Source of the DNA: Chersky-840 sp035604715
GTDB lineage: Bacteria > Actinomycetota > Acidimicrobiia > Acidimicrobiales > UBA8190
Direction: 5' to 3'
Assembly (NCBI GenBank): GCA_963731665.1
Contig: CAVSWP010000011.1
Coordinates: forward strand, 992,001 to 1,056,000
Length of the DNA stretch: 64,000 nt
How positions within the stretch are numbered: the first letter of the stretch is position 1; each line of letters opens with the position of its first letter. A model generated the notes under the pieces. It saw only the letters and a list, made by a program, of their open reading frames with translations, was not told the origin of the DNA and did not search any database. Made by a program: the position numbers and the translations under genes. Positions 44,542 through 53,486 of the stretch are shown in pieces.

Positions 44542-46427
44542 CAGTGCCCCCCGGGCCCGGCGTCGGGACGGTTCCCGTCGGCGGCGTCGAAGGCCCCCAC
44601 CGAGGCGTCGGGGTCGACCTGGGCCAGGACCTCGGCGTAGCGCGGCGTGGTTTCGAGCAGCTGGGTGTGGGTGCCGTCGGCCACGATGTGCCCGTCCTCG
44701 AGCAGCACGACGCGATCGGCCAGACTGATGGTCGACAGTCGGTGGGCCACGATCAGCGTGGTGCGTCCCTCCATGAGCACGCGCAGCGCATCGTGGATCT
44801 GCTGCTCCACCTGGACGTCGATGGCACTGGTGGCGTCGTCGAGCACCAGGATGGGCGGGTTGACGAGCAGCGTCCGGGCGATGGTGATGCGCTGGCGCTG
44901 GCCTCCGGACAGGGTGTAGCCCCGCTCTCCCACCACCGTGTCGTATCCCTGGGGCAGCTCGCGGATGAACCCGTCGGCTCCGGCGGCGCGCGCGGCGGCT
45001 TCCACGTCGGCGATGTCGGCGTCGGGGCGGCCGTAGGCGATGTTGTCCCGGATGGACACCGAGAACAAGAAGGCGTCGTCGAGCACGACGCCGACGTTGG
45101 CCCGCAGGCTCTCGATGGTGAGGTCCCGGACGTCATGGCCGTCGATGAGCAGCCGGCCCTCGGTGACGTCGTAGAAGCGGGGGATGAGCCGTGCCACGCT
45201 CGACTTGCCCGAGCCCGTCCGCCCCACCAGGGCCACCGTCTCGCCCGGGTGCAGGTGCAGGTCGAGGTCGTCGAGCACCACGGGGAGGTCGGGCCCGTAG
45301 GAAAAGCCCACATGGTCGAAGCGCACGTCGCCCCGGCAGTCGACCAGGTCCACGGCGCCGGGTCGGTCCACGATGGTGGGCTCTTCGTCGAGGATCTCGT
45401 AGATGCGCTCGGCCGAAGCCGCAGCGCGCTGGCCCATCATGATGATCATGCCCAGCATCATGAACGGGGCCTGGAGCATGAACAGGTACGCGTTGAATGC
45501 CAGGATGGCACCCAGGCCCAGGGTTCCGTGGATCACCATGTAGCCGCCGAAGCCGAGCACCAGCGCCAGTCCCACCTGGGGGAGGTTCTGCACCGCCGGC
45601 GTCCACCGGGCGCGCAGGTCGGCGTCTTTGACGTAGCCCCACTGCACCTTGTCGGCCGCCTTGGCCAGTGTCCGGAGCTGCTCCTTCTCCGCCGCGAAGG
45701 ACCGCACCACCCGGACCCCGTTGACGTTCTCGTCGACGATGGTGGCCACGTCGGCCAGACGGGCCTGGATGAGCCACGACACCGGGAACATGGACTTTCG
45801 CATCCGGTGGCCCACCATGAACACGAACGGCATGGTCACCATGGCCACGAAGGCCAGGGGGACGTTGATCGAGAGCATGAACCCGAAGGCCACCACGGCG
45901 ATGCCGCACTGCACCAAGATCATGGGTGCGAACGTCATGTACATCTGCACCGACCGGATGTCGGAGTTGGCGCGCGAGATGAGCTGGCCGGACTGGACCC
46001 GGTCGTAGAAGGGGAACGACATCCGGGTCAGGTGCTCGTAGATCAAGGTGCGCAGGTCGTACTCGATCTCGTATGCCGTCTGGAAAAGGAACAGGCGCGA
46101 CACGTACCCCGCCAACCCTCCCGCCAGCCCCAGGCCGAGGATCCACCACACGTAGAAGTGCAGCGGCACGGTGTGGCGCTGCACCGAGTTGTCGATGGCG
46201 TGGTTCAGCAGGTCGGGGATCTGCACCTGGAGCACGAGGCCCACGAAGGAGAGCACCAGCGACGTGATGAACATGGCGCGGTGTGCCCCCAGGATGGGCA
46301 GGGCGCGACGAAGCCACGTCTTGGCGGTGTCGGGGTCCACGCTGCCCCGTGGCGCGCCGTACCGAGCCACCTCGGCACCGGCGGGAACAGGCTCAGCGCC
46401 GCCGCCGGGTGCGCCCGTGGGGCTCAC
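44541..46427 (-). CDS. ABC exporter half-transporter, first of a pair
   Basis: A 628-residue half-transporter: six membrane helices (about 45-345), ATPase domain with Walker A GRTGSGKSSV, signature LSGGQRQ, Walker B ILVLDDAT and H-loop VAHRLST. Here Walker B ends in Asp (LDDAT) where the partner has Glu (LDEAT); in heterodimeric exporters this marks the degenerate ATP site. It is translationally coupled to the MarR gene upstream (ATGA overlap) and to its partner downstream. The pair is a probable heterodimeric exporter controlled by the MarR protein. Confidence 0.92.
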   Translation of the reverse strand: MSPTGAPGGGAEPVPAGAEVARYGAPRGSVDPDTAKTWLRRALPILGAHRAMFITSLVLSFVGLVLQVQIPDLLNHAIDNSVQRHTVPLHFYVWWILGLGLAGGLAGYVSRLFLFQTAYEIEYDLRTLIYEHLTRMSFPFYDRVQSGQLISRANSDIRSVQMYMTFAPMILVQCGIAVVAFGFMLSINVPLAFVAMVTMPFVFMVGHRMRKSMFPVSWLIQARLADVATIVDENVNGVRVVRSFAAEKEQLRTLAKAADKVQWGYVKDADLRARWTPAVQNLPQVGLALVLGFGGYMVIHGTLGLGAILAFNAYLFMLQAPFMMLGMIIMMGQRAAASAERIYEILDEEPTIVDRPGAVDLVDCRGDVRFDHVGFSYGPDLPVVLDDLDLHLHPGETVALVGRTGSGKSSVARLIPRFYDVTEGRLLIDGHDVRDLTIESLRANVGVVLDDAFLFSVSIRDNIAYGRPDADIADVEAAARAAGADGFIRELPQGYDTVVGERGYTLSGGQRQRITIARTLLVNPPILVLDDATSAIDVQVEQQIHDALRVLMEGRTTLIVAHRLSTISLADRVVLLEDGHIVADGTHTQLLETTPRYAEVLAQVDPDASVGAFDAADGNRPDAGPGGH

Positions 46428-46906
46428 GTCCGGCCCTCCCGGTCAGCGTGGTAGGCGCGCATGGCGTGGCGCCACAGCTCCAGGCTGCGCAGGGCCTGGT
46501 CGGTCAGCGCCGGGTCGTCGAGACAGGCGGCGATGTCGGTCAGTCGGGCGTCGACGGCCGCGTTGGCCTTGGCCAACAGGCGCTGGCCCTTGGCTGTCAG
46601 GGTGTGGGTGACGCTGCGCTTGTCGACGTCTCCCGGCGTGCGCTGGACCAGGCCCCGCAGCTCCAACCCGTCGACCACGGCCGTGACGGTGGGGCGCCGG
46701 ACGGTGAGGCGGTCGGCCAGCGTCGAAGGAATCGAGGCTCCCTCGGCCAGCACGCCCAGCACCCGGTACTGGGGCAGCGACAGCTCCACCCCGCCGAGAG
46801 CCAGCTCGACCTGTTTGGAGAGCCAGGCGGCGGCGCGCCCGAAGGACCCGGGCTCTTCTCTCGCGGTCGGGGCGGCCGGCACCGGGACCAGGGGCTCCAC
46901 AGGCAT
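46424..46906 (-). CDS. MarR-family regulator
   Basis: A 160-residue MarR-type repressor: LSLPQYRVLGVLAEGASIPSTLADRLTVRRPTVTAVVDGLELRG contains the helix-turn-helix, with the wing TPGDVDKRSVTHTLTAKG after it. It lacks the Cys cluster of the MarR protein at 6406. It is first in the operon marR-ABC-ABC. A TTAGA/TCTAA dyad sits 5 bases ahead of the start codon, and -10-like TAGATA is at leaderless distance, so the protein probably represses its own promoter. Confidence 0.88.
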   Translation of the reverse strand: MPVEPLVPVPAAPTAREEPGSFGRAAAWLSKQVELALGGVELSLPQYRVLGVLAEGASIPSTLADRLTVRRPTVTAVVDGLELRGLVQRTPGDVDKRSVTHTLTAKGQRLLAKANAAVDARLTDIAACLDDPALTDQALRSLELWRHAMRAYHADREGRT

Positions 46907-46910
46907 GTCA

Positions 46911-46923
46911 TTAGACTATCTAA
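46911..46923. promoter_or_regulatory. TTAGA/TCTAA dyad over a probable leaderless promoter
   Basis: TTAGA CTA TCTAA (46911-46923) is a perfect 5-bp dyad with a 3-base spacer. Read on the minus strand it contains a -10-like TAGATA about 10 bases before the marR ATG. Binding here would block transcription. Confidence 0.6.
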
Positions 46924-47004
46924 CGAGAGGGCCCACCCCGTCCGGCCCCGCCAAGGACTCGGCGGTGGGCAGGTCCTGCCTGGCCGGAGCGGTCGGCCCC
47001 GGGA

Positions 47005-49089
47005 TCAGGGGGTGCCGACGGTCAGGTCGAGGGCGCCCACGGCCTCGCGGCCCTGGGCGAGGAACCGCTCGGCGTCGGCCTCCTCCAGGGGGTGGCTGAA
47101 GTAGAAGCCCTGGCCGGCGTCGCAGCCCTCTTGTTCCAGTCGTCTCAGCTGATCGGTGGTCTCGATGCCCTCGGCCACCGTCTTGAGGCCGAGCGCGCCG
47201 CCCAGTTCGATCAGGGCGTGCACCAGCGCGGCGCTCGGGCCGTCGGTGGCCGCCCCCACGATGAAGGTCCGATCGATCTTGAGAATGTCGACGGGGAACT
47301 GCTGGAGGTAGGCCAGCGACGAGTAGCCGGTCCCGAAGTCGTCGATGGCCAGGCGTATCCCCAGATCCTTCAAGGCCGTCAGCCGCAGGGCGGACTCGTG
47401 GGAGTCGCGCATCAAGGTGGTCTCGGTCATCTCCAGGATCAACCACGTCGGGTCCAGCCCCGAGGTCTCCAAGGCCGTGCAGATGTCCTCGACCAGCGTG
47501 GTGGTCTCGAATTGCCGTGGGGACACGTTCACCGACACCGCCGTGGCCATCCCCAGGTCGCGCCAGCGCCGGGCCTGGCGGCAGGCTTCGTTGAGCACGT
47601 AGGCGCCCACCTCGACGATGAGGCCCGACTCCTCCAGTGCGGGGATGAACGCGTCGGGGGCCACGACCCGGCCCGAGGACCGGCGCCAGCGCAGCAGCGC
47701 CTCCATGCTCTGCACGGTGCCGTCGTCGAGCTGCAGGACAGGCTGGTAGACGAGGAAGAACTCTCCCTCCTCCAAGGCCAGGCGCAGGTCCCTCTCGAGC
47801 TCGATGCGGGTGCGGAACTCGCCGCGCATGTGGGCTTCGAATCGCACGGCCCGGTTCCGGCCCCCGGCCTTGGCCTCGTACAGCGCCACGTCGGCGTTCA
47901 TGAGCAGGTCCTCGGCCGACGCAAACGCACCGGAGACGATGCCGATGCTGGCCGACACCGAGAGCTGGGGCCGCGCCGCGCTGTGCACGGCGAAGGGAGC
48001 GGCCAGTGATTCAAGGAGCCGCTGGGCGGCGGCCTCGCCGTTGCGCGACCCGGATCCCTCGACCAGGACCACGAACTCGTCCCCCCCGAGACGCCCGATC
48101 GAGTCCGTCTCGCGCAGCGCGCCCTGGAAGCGGATGGCCACCTGGCGAAGCACGTCGTCCCCGACGCGATGACCCAGAGAGTCGTTGATGTCCTTGAAAC
48201 GGTCGATGTCGATGAAGAGCACGGCGCCGTCGCGCCCGGTTCGCCGGCTGCGCTTCTGCATCTGCTCGATCCGGTCCAGGATCAGCTTCCGGTTGGGCAG
48301 GCCCGTCAGGGGGTCGCGGGTGGCGAGGCGCTCCAACGCGTCGCGCGTGGACCGAAGCTTGGTGATGTTGTGGGCCGACACCACCAACCCGTTGACGGTC
48401 GGGTCCTCCAAAAGGTTCACGATGCTCAGCTCACAGGGAACCGGGACGCCACCGTCCCGACGCCGCAGGTTGACCTCGACCACGCTGGGGCCCTCCTGGG
48501 CGTGCCCGACGTCGAGGGCGCCGGCCAGGGCATCGCGCAACGCCGCCCGGTCCGCTTGGACCACGAGGTCTTCGAGGTGGCGGCCTTCCACGAGGGCTTG
48601 GTCGTGTCCCAGCATGCGCGTGATGGCGGCGGAAACCGACTGCACGGTCCCGGTCTCGTCGAGGAGGAGGAGGATGGTGGCCGAGTTGTGCACCAGGGAG
48701 CGGAACCGCTCCGTGTCGTTGGTCGCCACCTCCCACCGTCGGCGCTCGGTGAGGTCACGAATGCACCACACCAGGCCGTCGATGGGTGGCTTGCCCACCA
48801 GGTTGGCGCCGATCAGCTCGATGAGCTTCCATCCCGTGGGCGTCTTGACCCGGAGCTCGATCGGCGAGCCGACCTCCTTGTCCCGGACGCTGGCGAGAGA
48901 CGTCAGGGCCAGCTCATGGTCCTCGGGGTGCAGCAGGTCGAGGGCGTTGGTGCCGAGGATCTCGGCGTTGCTCAGGCCGAAGGTCCGCTCGGCGGCCGGA
49001 TTGCCCCAGATCAGGTTGCCGTCGGCGTCGGCCACGACGACAGTGTCCGGCAACTCCAACACGAGACGTTCCAGCCAGCCTGGGTCCAT
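47005..49089 (-). CDS. PAS-PAS-GGDEF-EAL cyclic-di-GMP signalling protein
   Basis: A 694-residue cytosolic protein. Two PAS domains (about 1-120 and 125-255; VVVADADGNLIWGNPAAERTFG, then TILLLLDETGTVQSVSAAI) are followed by GGDEF (about 262-425) with an intact GGDEF motif and an RETD inhibitory site five residues before it, then EAL (about 440-690) with SMEALLRW, VNVSPRQ, LEMTET, DDFGTGYSS and VAEGIET. Both active sites look complete, so the protein could make and break c-di-GMP. ATG 49089 has AGGAG 5 bases upstream; ATG 49137 is possible but weaker. It is a single gene between marR and tRNA-Gly. Confidence 0.92.
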   Translation of the reverse strand: MDPGWLERLVLELPDTVVVADADGNLIWGNPAAERTFGLSNAEILGTNALDLLHPEDHELALTSLASVRDKEVGSPIELRVKTPTGWKLIELIGANLVGKPPIDGLVWCIRDLTERRRWEVATNDTERFRSLVHNSATILLLLDETGTVQSVSAAITRMLGHDQALVEGRHLEDLVVQADRAALRDALAGALDVGHAQEGPSVVEVNLRRRDGGVPVPCELSIVNLLEDPTVNGLVVSAHNITKLRSTRDALERLATRDPLTGLPNRKLILDRIEQMQKRSRRTGRDGAVLFIDIDRFKDINDSLGHRVGDDVLRQVAIRFQGALRETDSIGRLGGDEFVVLVEGSGSRNGEAAAQRLLESLAAPFAVHSAARPQLSVSASIGIVSGAFASAEDLLMNADVALYEAKAGGRNRAVRFEAHMRGEFRTRIELERDLRLALEEGEFFLVYQPVLQLDDGTVQSMEALLRWRRSSGRVVAPDAFIPALEESGLIVEVGAYVLNEACRQARRWRDLGMATAVSVNVSPRQFETTTLVEDICTALETSGLDPTWLILEMTETTLMRDSHESALRLTALKDLGIRLAIDDFGTGYSSLAYLQQFPVDILKIDRTFIVGAATDGPSAALVHALIELGGALGLKTVAEGIETTDQLRRLEQEGCDAGQGFYFSHPLEEADAERFLAQGREAVGALDLTVGTP

Positions 49090-49290
49090 TGCTCCTTCCG
49101 AGGGCGCACTGGAAATATCGGCCCGCAGCCACGCCATCTGAACCCCGGGATGTGCCGGCGCCCACGGCCGGGCGTCCTGGGCGCAGTCCCCTCGTCGTCC
49201 CTGGTCAGAGGGGCAATCGTCGATGAAACCGCCTCACCGCAGGCAAGAGCCCGGACCGGGGTCCCGGGGGGCCGTCCACGGTGGGCTGTC

Positions 49291-49296
49291 TATGAT
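49291..49296 (+). promoter_or_regulatory. -10 element of the tRNA-Gly gene
   Basis: TATGAT lies 10 bases before the first base of the tRNA, a good -10 hexamer; a -35 is not clear. Confidence 0.5.
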
Positions 49297-49306
49297 CGCG
49301 CCGCAC

Positions 49307-49380
49307 GCGGGCGTAGTTCAGCGGCAGAACACGAGCTTCCCAAGCTCGGAACGCGGGTTCGATTCCCGTCGCCCGCTCCA
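49307..49380 (+). tRNA. tRNA-Gly (anticodon CCC)
   Basis: A full cloverleaf: acceptor GCGGGCG (49307-49313) pairs with CGCCCGC (49370-49376), anticodon stem CGAGC/GCTCG encloses TTCCCAA with anticodon CCC at 49339-49341, and the T arm is GCGGGTTCGATTCCCGT. The CCA end is encoded (49378-49380). It reads GGG codons. Confidence 0.95.
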
Positions 49381-49425
49381 GCGGTCCGGGTCCGAGGGTC
49401 CGGCCAACGGTCCTGGTGGAAGGTC

Positions 49426-49932
49426 CTAGGCGCCCGAGGCCCCCACCGGTGCCGCCGGCACCGCCCGGCAGCGGGCACAGGAGCCCAACACGGCGAAATG
49501 CCGGGGATCGATGGCGAACCCGTACTGGGTCTGGGCGGCTCGGGCCAGGGCCCGAAAGAACGCCTCGGGTGCTTCGACGGTGGCCCCGCAGGTCTCGCAC
49601 ATCAAGTGGCCATGCGTGTCCGACGCCAGATGGTAGGTGGCGGGCCCATGGCCCAGATGGGCGTGGACGACGATGCCGAGGCGCTCGAACTCGTCGAGGT
49701 TGCGGTAGATCGTCGAGAGGTGCACGTCAGGGGCGAGGGCCTGAACCTCGGCGGCCAGGTCCTCGGCGGTGCGATGGGACGTCCCCGTGAACAGACAGTG
49801 CAGGAGAAGGCGCCGCGCCGTGGTGATGCGTCCTCCCTGCCCCCGAAGGAGCTCCAAGGTCTCCTCGACCGGGCCAACGTCGGCCGGCTCGGTCGGGCCG
49901 TCGCCGCCGGGGCGTGCCGCCAGGCGTGCCAC
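49426..49932 (-). CDS. Fur-family metal regulator, Nur-like
   Basis: A 168-residue Fur-family repressor: winged-helix ITTARRLLLHCLF and HLSTIYRNLDEFERLGIV (residues 35-80), then the metal/dimer domain with HGHLMCETCG and a C-terminal CARC pair that would bind structural zinc. It starts at GTG 49932 and is divergent from a NiCoT-type nickel/cobalt transporter with 96 bases between starts. That arrangement is typical of a nickel uptake regulator (Nur), though Fur or Zur specificity cannot be excluded from sequence. Confidence 0.86.
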   Translation of the reverse strand: MARLAARPGGDGPTEPADVGPVEETLELLRGQGGRITTARRLLLHCLFTGTSHRTAEDLAAEVQALAPDVHLSTIYRNLDEFERLGIVVHAHLGHGPATYHLASDTHGHLMCETCGATVEAPEAFFRALARAAQTQYGFAIDPRHFAVLGSCARCRAVPAAPVGASGA

Positions 49933-50028
49933 CCCAACACGGTACCACCGGTGATGCCACCTAGAGCCTGTTGCGTCCAGTTCTTATTTCTGTGAACATG
50001 CCCGGGAGCGCGCCGGAGGAGGACACCG

Positions 50029-51192
50029 ATGGGGAGAGCGAGCGACCGTCTGCGGACGATCCAAGACGCCCTCAGTCCGGCCGAGTGGGCGCGCGTGGGG
50101 GGGATGGCGGCCACCGTCGTCGGGCTCTACGTCCTGGGATTCGTGATGCTCGGGGCGGCGGTGCCGCACCACTACCACCTGTCGAAGACCACCATCTTCG
50201 GCCTCGGGACGGGGATCCTCGCCCTGACGCTCGGGATGCGTCACGCCTTTGACGCAGACCACATCTCGGCCATCGACAACACCACCCGCAAGCTCATGGC
50301 CGAGGGCAAGCGCCCGCTCAGCGTCGGCTTCTTCTTTTCCCTCGGGCACTCGTCGGTGGTGTTCGTCATGTCCCTGCTGTTGAACTTCGGCATCCGCTCG
50401 CTCGATCAACAGGTGAAGAACGGCAAGTCCGGCCTGCACAACATCACCGGGATCGTCGGGACGTCGGTGTCCGGTGTCTTTCTCTACCTCATCGCCGCCC
50501 TGAACATCGTCATCCTCGTCTCCATCGTGCGGGTATTCATGGACCTGCGCCGGGGTCGCTACGACGACGCCGAGCTCGAGGAGCAACTCAACAAGCGCGG
50601 GCTCATGAACCGCTTCTTCGGGCCCCTCGCCCGCAGGATCGACACGCCGTGGAAGATGTACCCCATCGGGGTGCTCTTCGGCCTTGGTTTCGACACCGCC
50701 ACCGAGGTGGCCTTGCTCGTGCTGTCGGGCACGGCGGTGGCCAGCGGCCTGCCGTTCTATGCGATCCTCTCGCTCCCGATCCTGTTCGCCGCCGGCATGA
50801 GCCTGCTGGACACCTTGGACGGCTGCTTCATGAACTTCGCCTATGGATGGGCCTTCGCCCGCCCCATTCGCAAGGTGTACTACAACATCACGATCACCGG
50901 GCTCTCCGTCGCCGTGGCTTTCGTGATCGGCACGATCGAGCTCCTCGGGCTCCTTCCCTCCGAGTTGGGTTGGAGTGGACGGGTGTGGGGCTTCTTCGAG
51001 ACCTTCAACATCAACTCGGCCGGATTCTTCATCGTCGGGCTTTTCGTCGTGACCTGGGCGGTGGCCCTGTCGATCTGGCACTTCGGCCAGGTAGAGGCTC
51101 GGTGGGACGCGGCGGCCCTCCAGGCGCGCGCCGCCCAGGACGCCGAACCCAGGGACCGGGTCACAGGTCCCGCCTGGTCGGCGGCCGAGTAG
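50029..51192 (+). CDS. NiCoT-family nickel/cobalt transporter
   Basis: A 387-residue membrane protein with about eight helices. The signature HAFDADHISAIDNTTRK in TM2 is the nickel/cobalt-binding motif of HoxN/NixA-type permeases; FSLGHSSVVFVMSL and LGFDTATEVALL are the further conserved segments. ATG 50029 follows GGAGGAGGACACC. It faces the Fur-family gene and is probably controlled by it. It would supply nickel for a hydrogenase, urease or glyoxalase, or cobalt for cobalamin; none of these is in the window. Confidence 0.93.
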   Translation: MGRASDRLRTIQDALSPAEWARVGGMAATVVGLYVLGFVMLGAAVPHHYHLSKTTIFGLGTGILALTLGMRHAFDADHISAIDNTTRKLMAEGKRPLSVGFFFSLGHSSVVFVMSLLLNFGIRSLDQQVKNGKSGLHNITGIVGTSVSGVFLYLIAALNIVILVSIVRVFMDLRRGRYDDAELEEQLNKRGLMNRFFGPLARRIDTPWKMYPIGVLFGLGFDTATEVALLVLSGTAVASGLPFYAILSLPILFAAGMSLLDTLDGCFMNFAYGWAFARPIRKVYYNITITGLSVAVAFVIGTIELLGLLPSELGWSGRVWGFFETFNINSAGFFIVGLFVVTWAVALSIWHFGQVEARWDAAALQARAAQDAEPRDRVTGPAWSAAE

Positions 51193-51278
51193 GCGGTCGC
51201 CTTTGGTCGGCTCGGCACCTCCCGGCCACACGCTTGTAGCCTGCGGCGGTCGGTGACCCTGAGACCCGAGGAGTGTCC

Positions 51279-51815
51279 GTGAACACCAGGCGCCTTGTCG
51301 TGACCGGTCGGACCGCGCAGGGCAAGTCGGTGGTTGCCTCGGACTCCGAGGTCGAGCCCATCGAGGTGGCCCTGCTCCCGGGAAACGGGTTCCACCAGTT
51401 GTGGGGAGACGACTCCCCGCCGTCCGTGCCGACCGACGGCTCGCCCCCGCCCCACCCGCAGTACTTCCCGCCGGCCGGCGGGTACCGGTTCCTGTTCTTC
51501 ACGCTGGGCCCGGAATCGATAGCCCTGCCCGAGGACCTCGACATCGTGGCGACCCTCGAGGAGATGGAGCTCAAGCTTCCTGGCCTGGCCGGGGTGATGG
51601 AGCCCGAACACCCCGGCATGCACACGACCGACACCGTGGATCTGGACCTGGTGATCTCGGGCGAAGTCTGGCTCGAGCTCGACGACCGGATCGAGGTCCA
51701 TCTCAAAGCGGGTGACTCCGTGGTGCAGAACGGGACCCGGCACTCCTGGCACAACCGGACGAACGAACCGTGTGTCATCTTCGTCACGCTCCTGGGAGCA
51801 CGACGCTCGGACTGA
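51279..51815 (+). CDS. Cupin-domain protein
   Basis: A 178-residue protein. The C-terminal half is a small beta-barrel cupin: MHTTDTVDLDLVISGEVWLEL, then LKAGDSVVQNGTRHSWHNRT, with the metal-type residues His and Glu partly changed (MHTTDT in place of HxH). The N-terminal half is less typical. GTG 51279 is preferred to GTG 51273 because GAGGAG is then at normal distance. Cupins of this type act as oxygenases or small-molecule binders; the role here is unknown. It is convergent with the P450 gene. Confidence 0.78.
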   Translation: MNTRRLVVTGRTAQGKSVVASDSEVEPIEVALLPGNGFHQLWGDDSPPSVPTDGSPPPHPQYFPPAGGYRFLFFTLGPESIALPEDLDIVATLEEMELKLPGLAGVMEPEHPGMHTTDTVDLDLVISGEVWLELDDRIEVHLKAGDSVVQNGTRHSWHNRTNEPCVIFVTLLGARRSD

Positions 51816-51820
51816 CGCCC

Positions 51821-53111
51821 TCAGCGGCGGTGGTAGCGAACGGGGCACGGGCCGGCGGCTCGCGCCACGCCGCCGATCTGCGAGCGCAGCGGCCCGGGCG
51901 GCCCGGTCCACCGGGGCTCGAAGTCGAAGGCGGCGAACAGCTCCGTGGCGGTGGCGGTCATGGCCGACAGCGAGAACGGTTGCGCCGGACAGGTGTGGCG
52001 TCCGTGCCCGAAGGCGGTGACCAACTCGACGGCGGCCAGGCCCGAGGTATCGGCCAGGCGTCGCCGGTTCCACCGGCCCGGGTCCCATGACTCAAGTCCC
52101 GGCCCCGCGCTCGGTGTTGGTGAGCGGGAGCAGGGTGGCGATGGTGACCCCGGCGGAGACCTCGTGGACCGCGGATCCGACATCCACCGTCACGGGCGCC
52201 ACCACGTACCGGGCCATGATCGAGCGCTGGGCGAGCCGGGTCGACTCGAGAGCGCACCGTTCGGCGAAGGCCCGATCCCCGTCACGCACCCGCCTCATCT
52301 CATCGGGGCGGGTGATGAGGTCGATCAAGGTCCAGCCCAGGGCGGCGAAGAGGTTCGACATCGAAGCCACGTGCACCAGGACCAGGTCCAGTGCCACGCC
52401 CTTGACCATGGTCTGGTCGTCCTCGCCCGCCCACGCTCCGACCAGGCGCGCGAAGAGGGGATGGTCGCCCTCGAGACCGTCGAGCTCGTCCAACTCGACG
52501 GCCACCTCGCCGGTGATCACCGCCAAGGCGTCGAGCTCGGCCGACTTGCCGGTGGCGGCCAACGCCGGCATCGACTCGGGATGGACGAAGGCTTCGGACC
52601 CGTCGAGCATGTCGAACGCCCGGGCGAGCACATCGAAGCGTGCCCCGACGGCCGCGCCGGGCCCGCCCCACGACGCCAGGCCTACCCGGTGCCCCAGTCG
52701 CCGGGTGAGCGTGAAGACGTCGACTTCTCCTTGGAGGCCCAACTCGTCGATGGTGGAACTCAGAGCCCGTGCCACATTGGCCAGGTACGTGGCGACGTCG
52801 TCGCGTCCGAAAAGCTGGTGCGGGAGGGTCCGCCGGCCCACGAAGACTTCGTCCGGGAGCTTTCGCCGCAACATTCGCCAGTCGGCCACTGCCTTGCTCG
52901 CTCGATCCTCGGGCAAGGCGTAGAAGGCGGCGACGCCTTCGGGCGTGAAGGTGAACAGGTAGCGGTCGTCACGGCTGTCCACGACGAAGGTGTCACCCAG
53001 GTCCCGTCGGGCATCGGCCAGGGCCATGACGGGGTCTTCCATGGGAACGTCCCAGGGAAGTCCGACCGAGGCGGCGACCGGCGGCATCGGCGCGATCGTC
53101 GGTGGGCCCAC
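51821..53111 (-). pseudogene. Cytochrome P450 split by a one-base frameshift
   Basis: The frame from about 53111 (GTG behind a -10-like TACAAT) to 52092 encodes the bulk of a P450: helix with HVASMSNLFAALGWTLIDL, the ExxR motif in ALESTR, and VTIATLLPLTN. The heme-binding end (GLESWDPGRW, then TAFGHGRHTCPAQPFS) is in another frame, down to 51821. The shift falls near 52115 in a GGGG run of CGCGGGGCCGGG; removing one G joins the frames as ERGPGLESWDPGRW. The joined protein would be about 430 residues, normal for the family. The I-helix has SMSN where the acid-alcohol pair usually lies. It may be a decayed gene or a sequence error. Confidence 0.82.
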
Positions 53112-53421
53112 GCTCGGGATTGTAGGGGTGACCCTGTCCGAGAAAAGGACCCTCGGTCCACGGCAACAGCGGGCCACCGACACGTACGCCCTCGGCGTGG
53201 AGAGCTCACGCTGGACCCGCTGGCCCGGCTCGCATGGCGGCGCGTCACCCCTCTCGAAGCCGTGCCCCGTCCCCTCGGTGGCCCGCCACCGATCTGGCGT
53301 TTCCCGGAGCGGTCGGCCGCCACCGGCACCACCTGACCCGTGCCCACGAAACCGGCGGCGCCCCCCGCCGGCCGCCTTCGGGGCAGGCTGGGCGGAGCGC
53401 CCAGGGGCAATGGGCTGGGTT

Positions 53422-53474
53422 TCTCTGTACGCTTTTCGGCCAGGTGGGGGGGTTGGGGTCATGACGTACAGAGA
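53422..53474. promoter_or_regulatory. Perfect 10-bp inverted repeat with 33-base spacer
   Basis: TCTCTGTACG (53422-53431) and CGTACAGAGA (53465-53474) are perfect inverted copies 12 bases before the FtsX-type permease gene. They could form a long-loop hairpin or two operator half-sites. The rest of 53112-53421 shows no gene. Confidence 0.6.
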
Positions 53475-53486
53475 TGGCAGCGCACC

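Noticed and set aside
44469..46454. 661-codon plus-strand frame
   Set aside because: Antisense shadow of the first ABC half-transporter.
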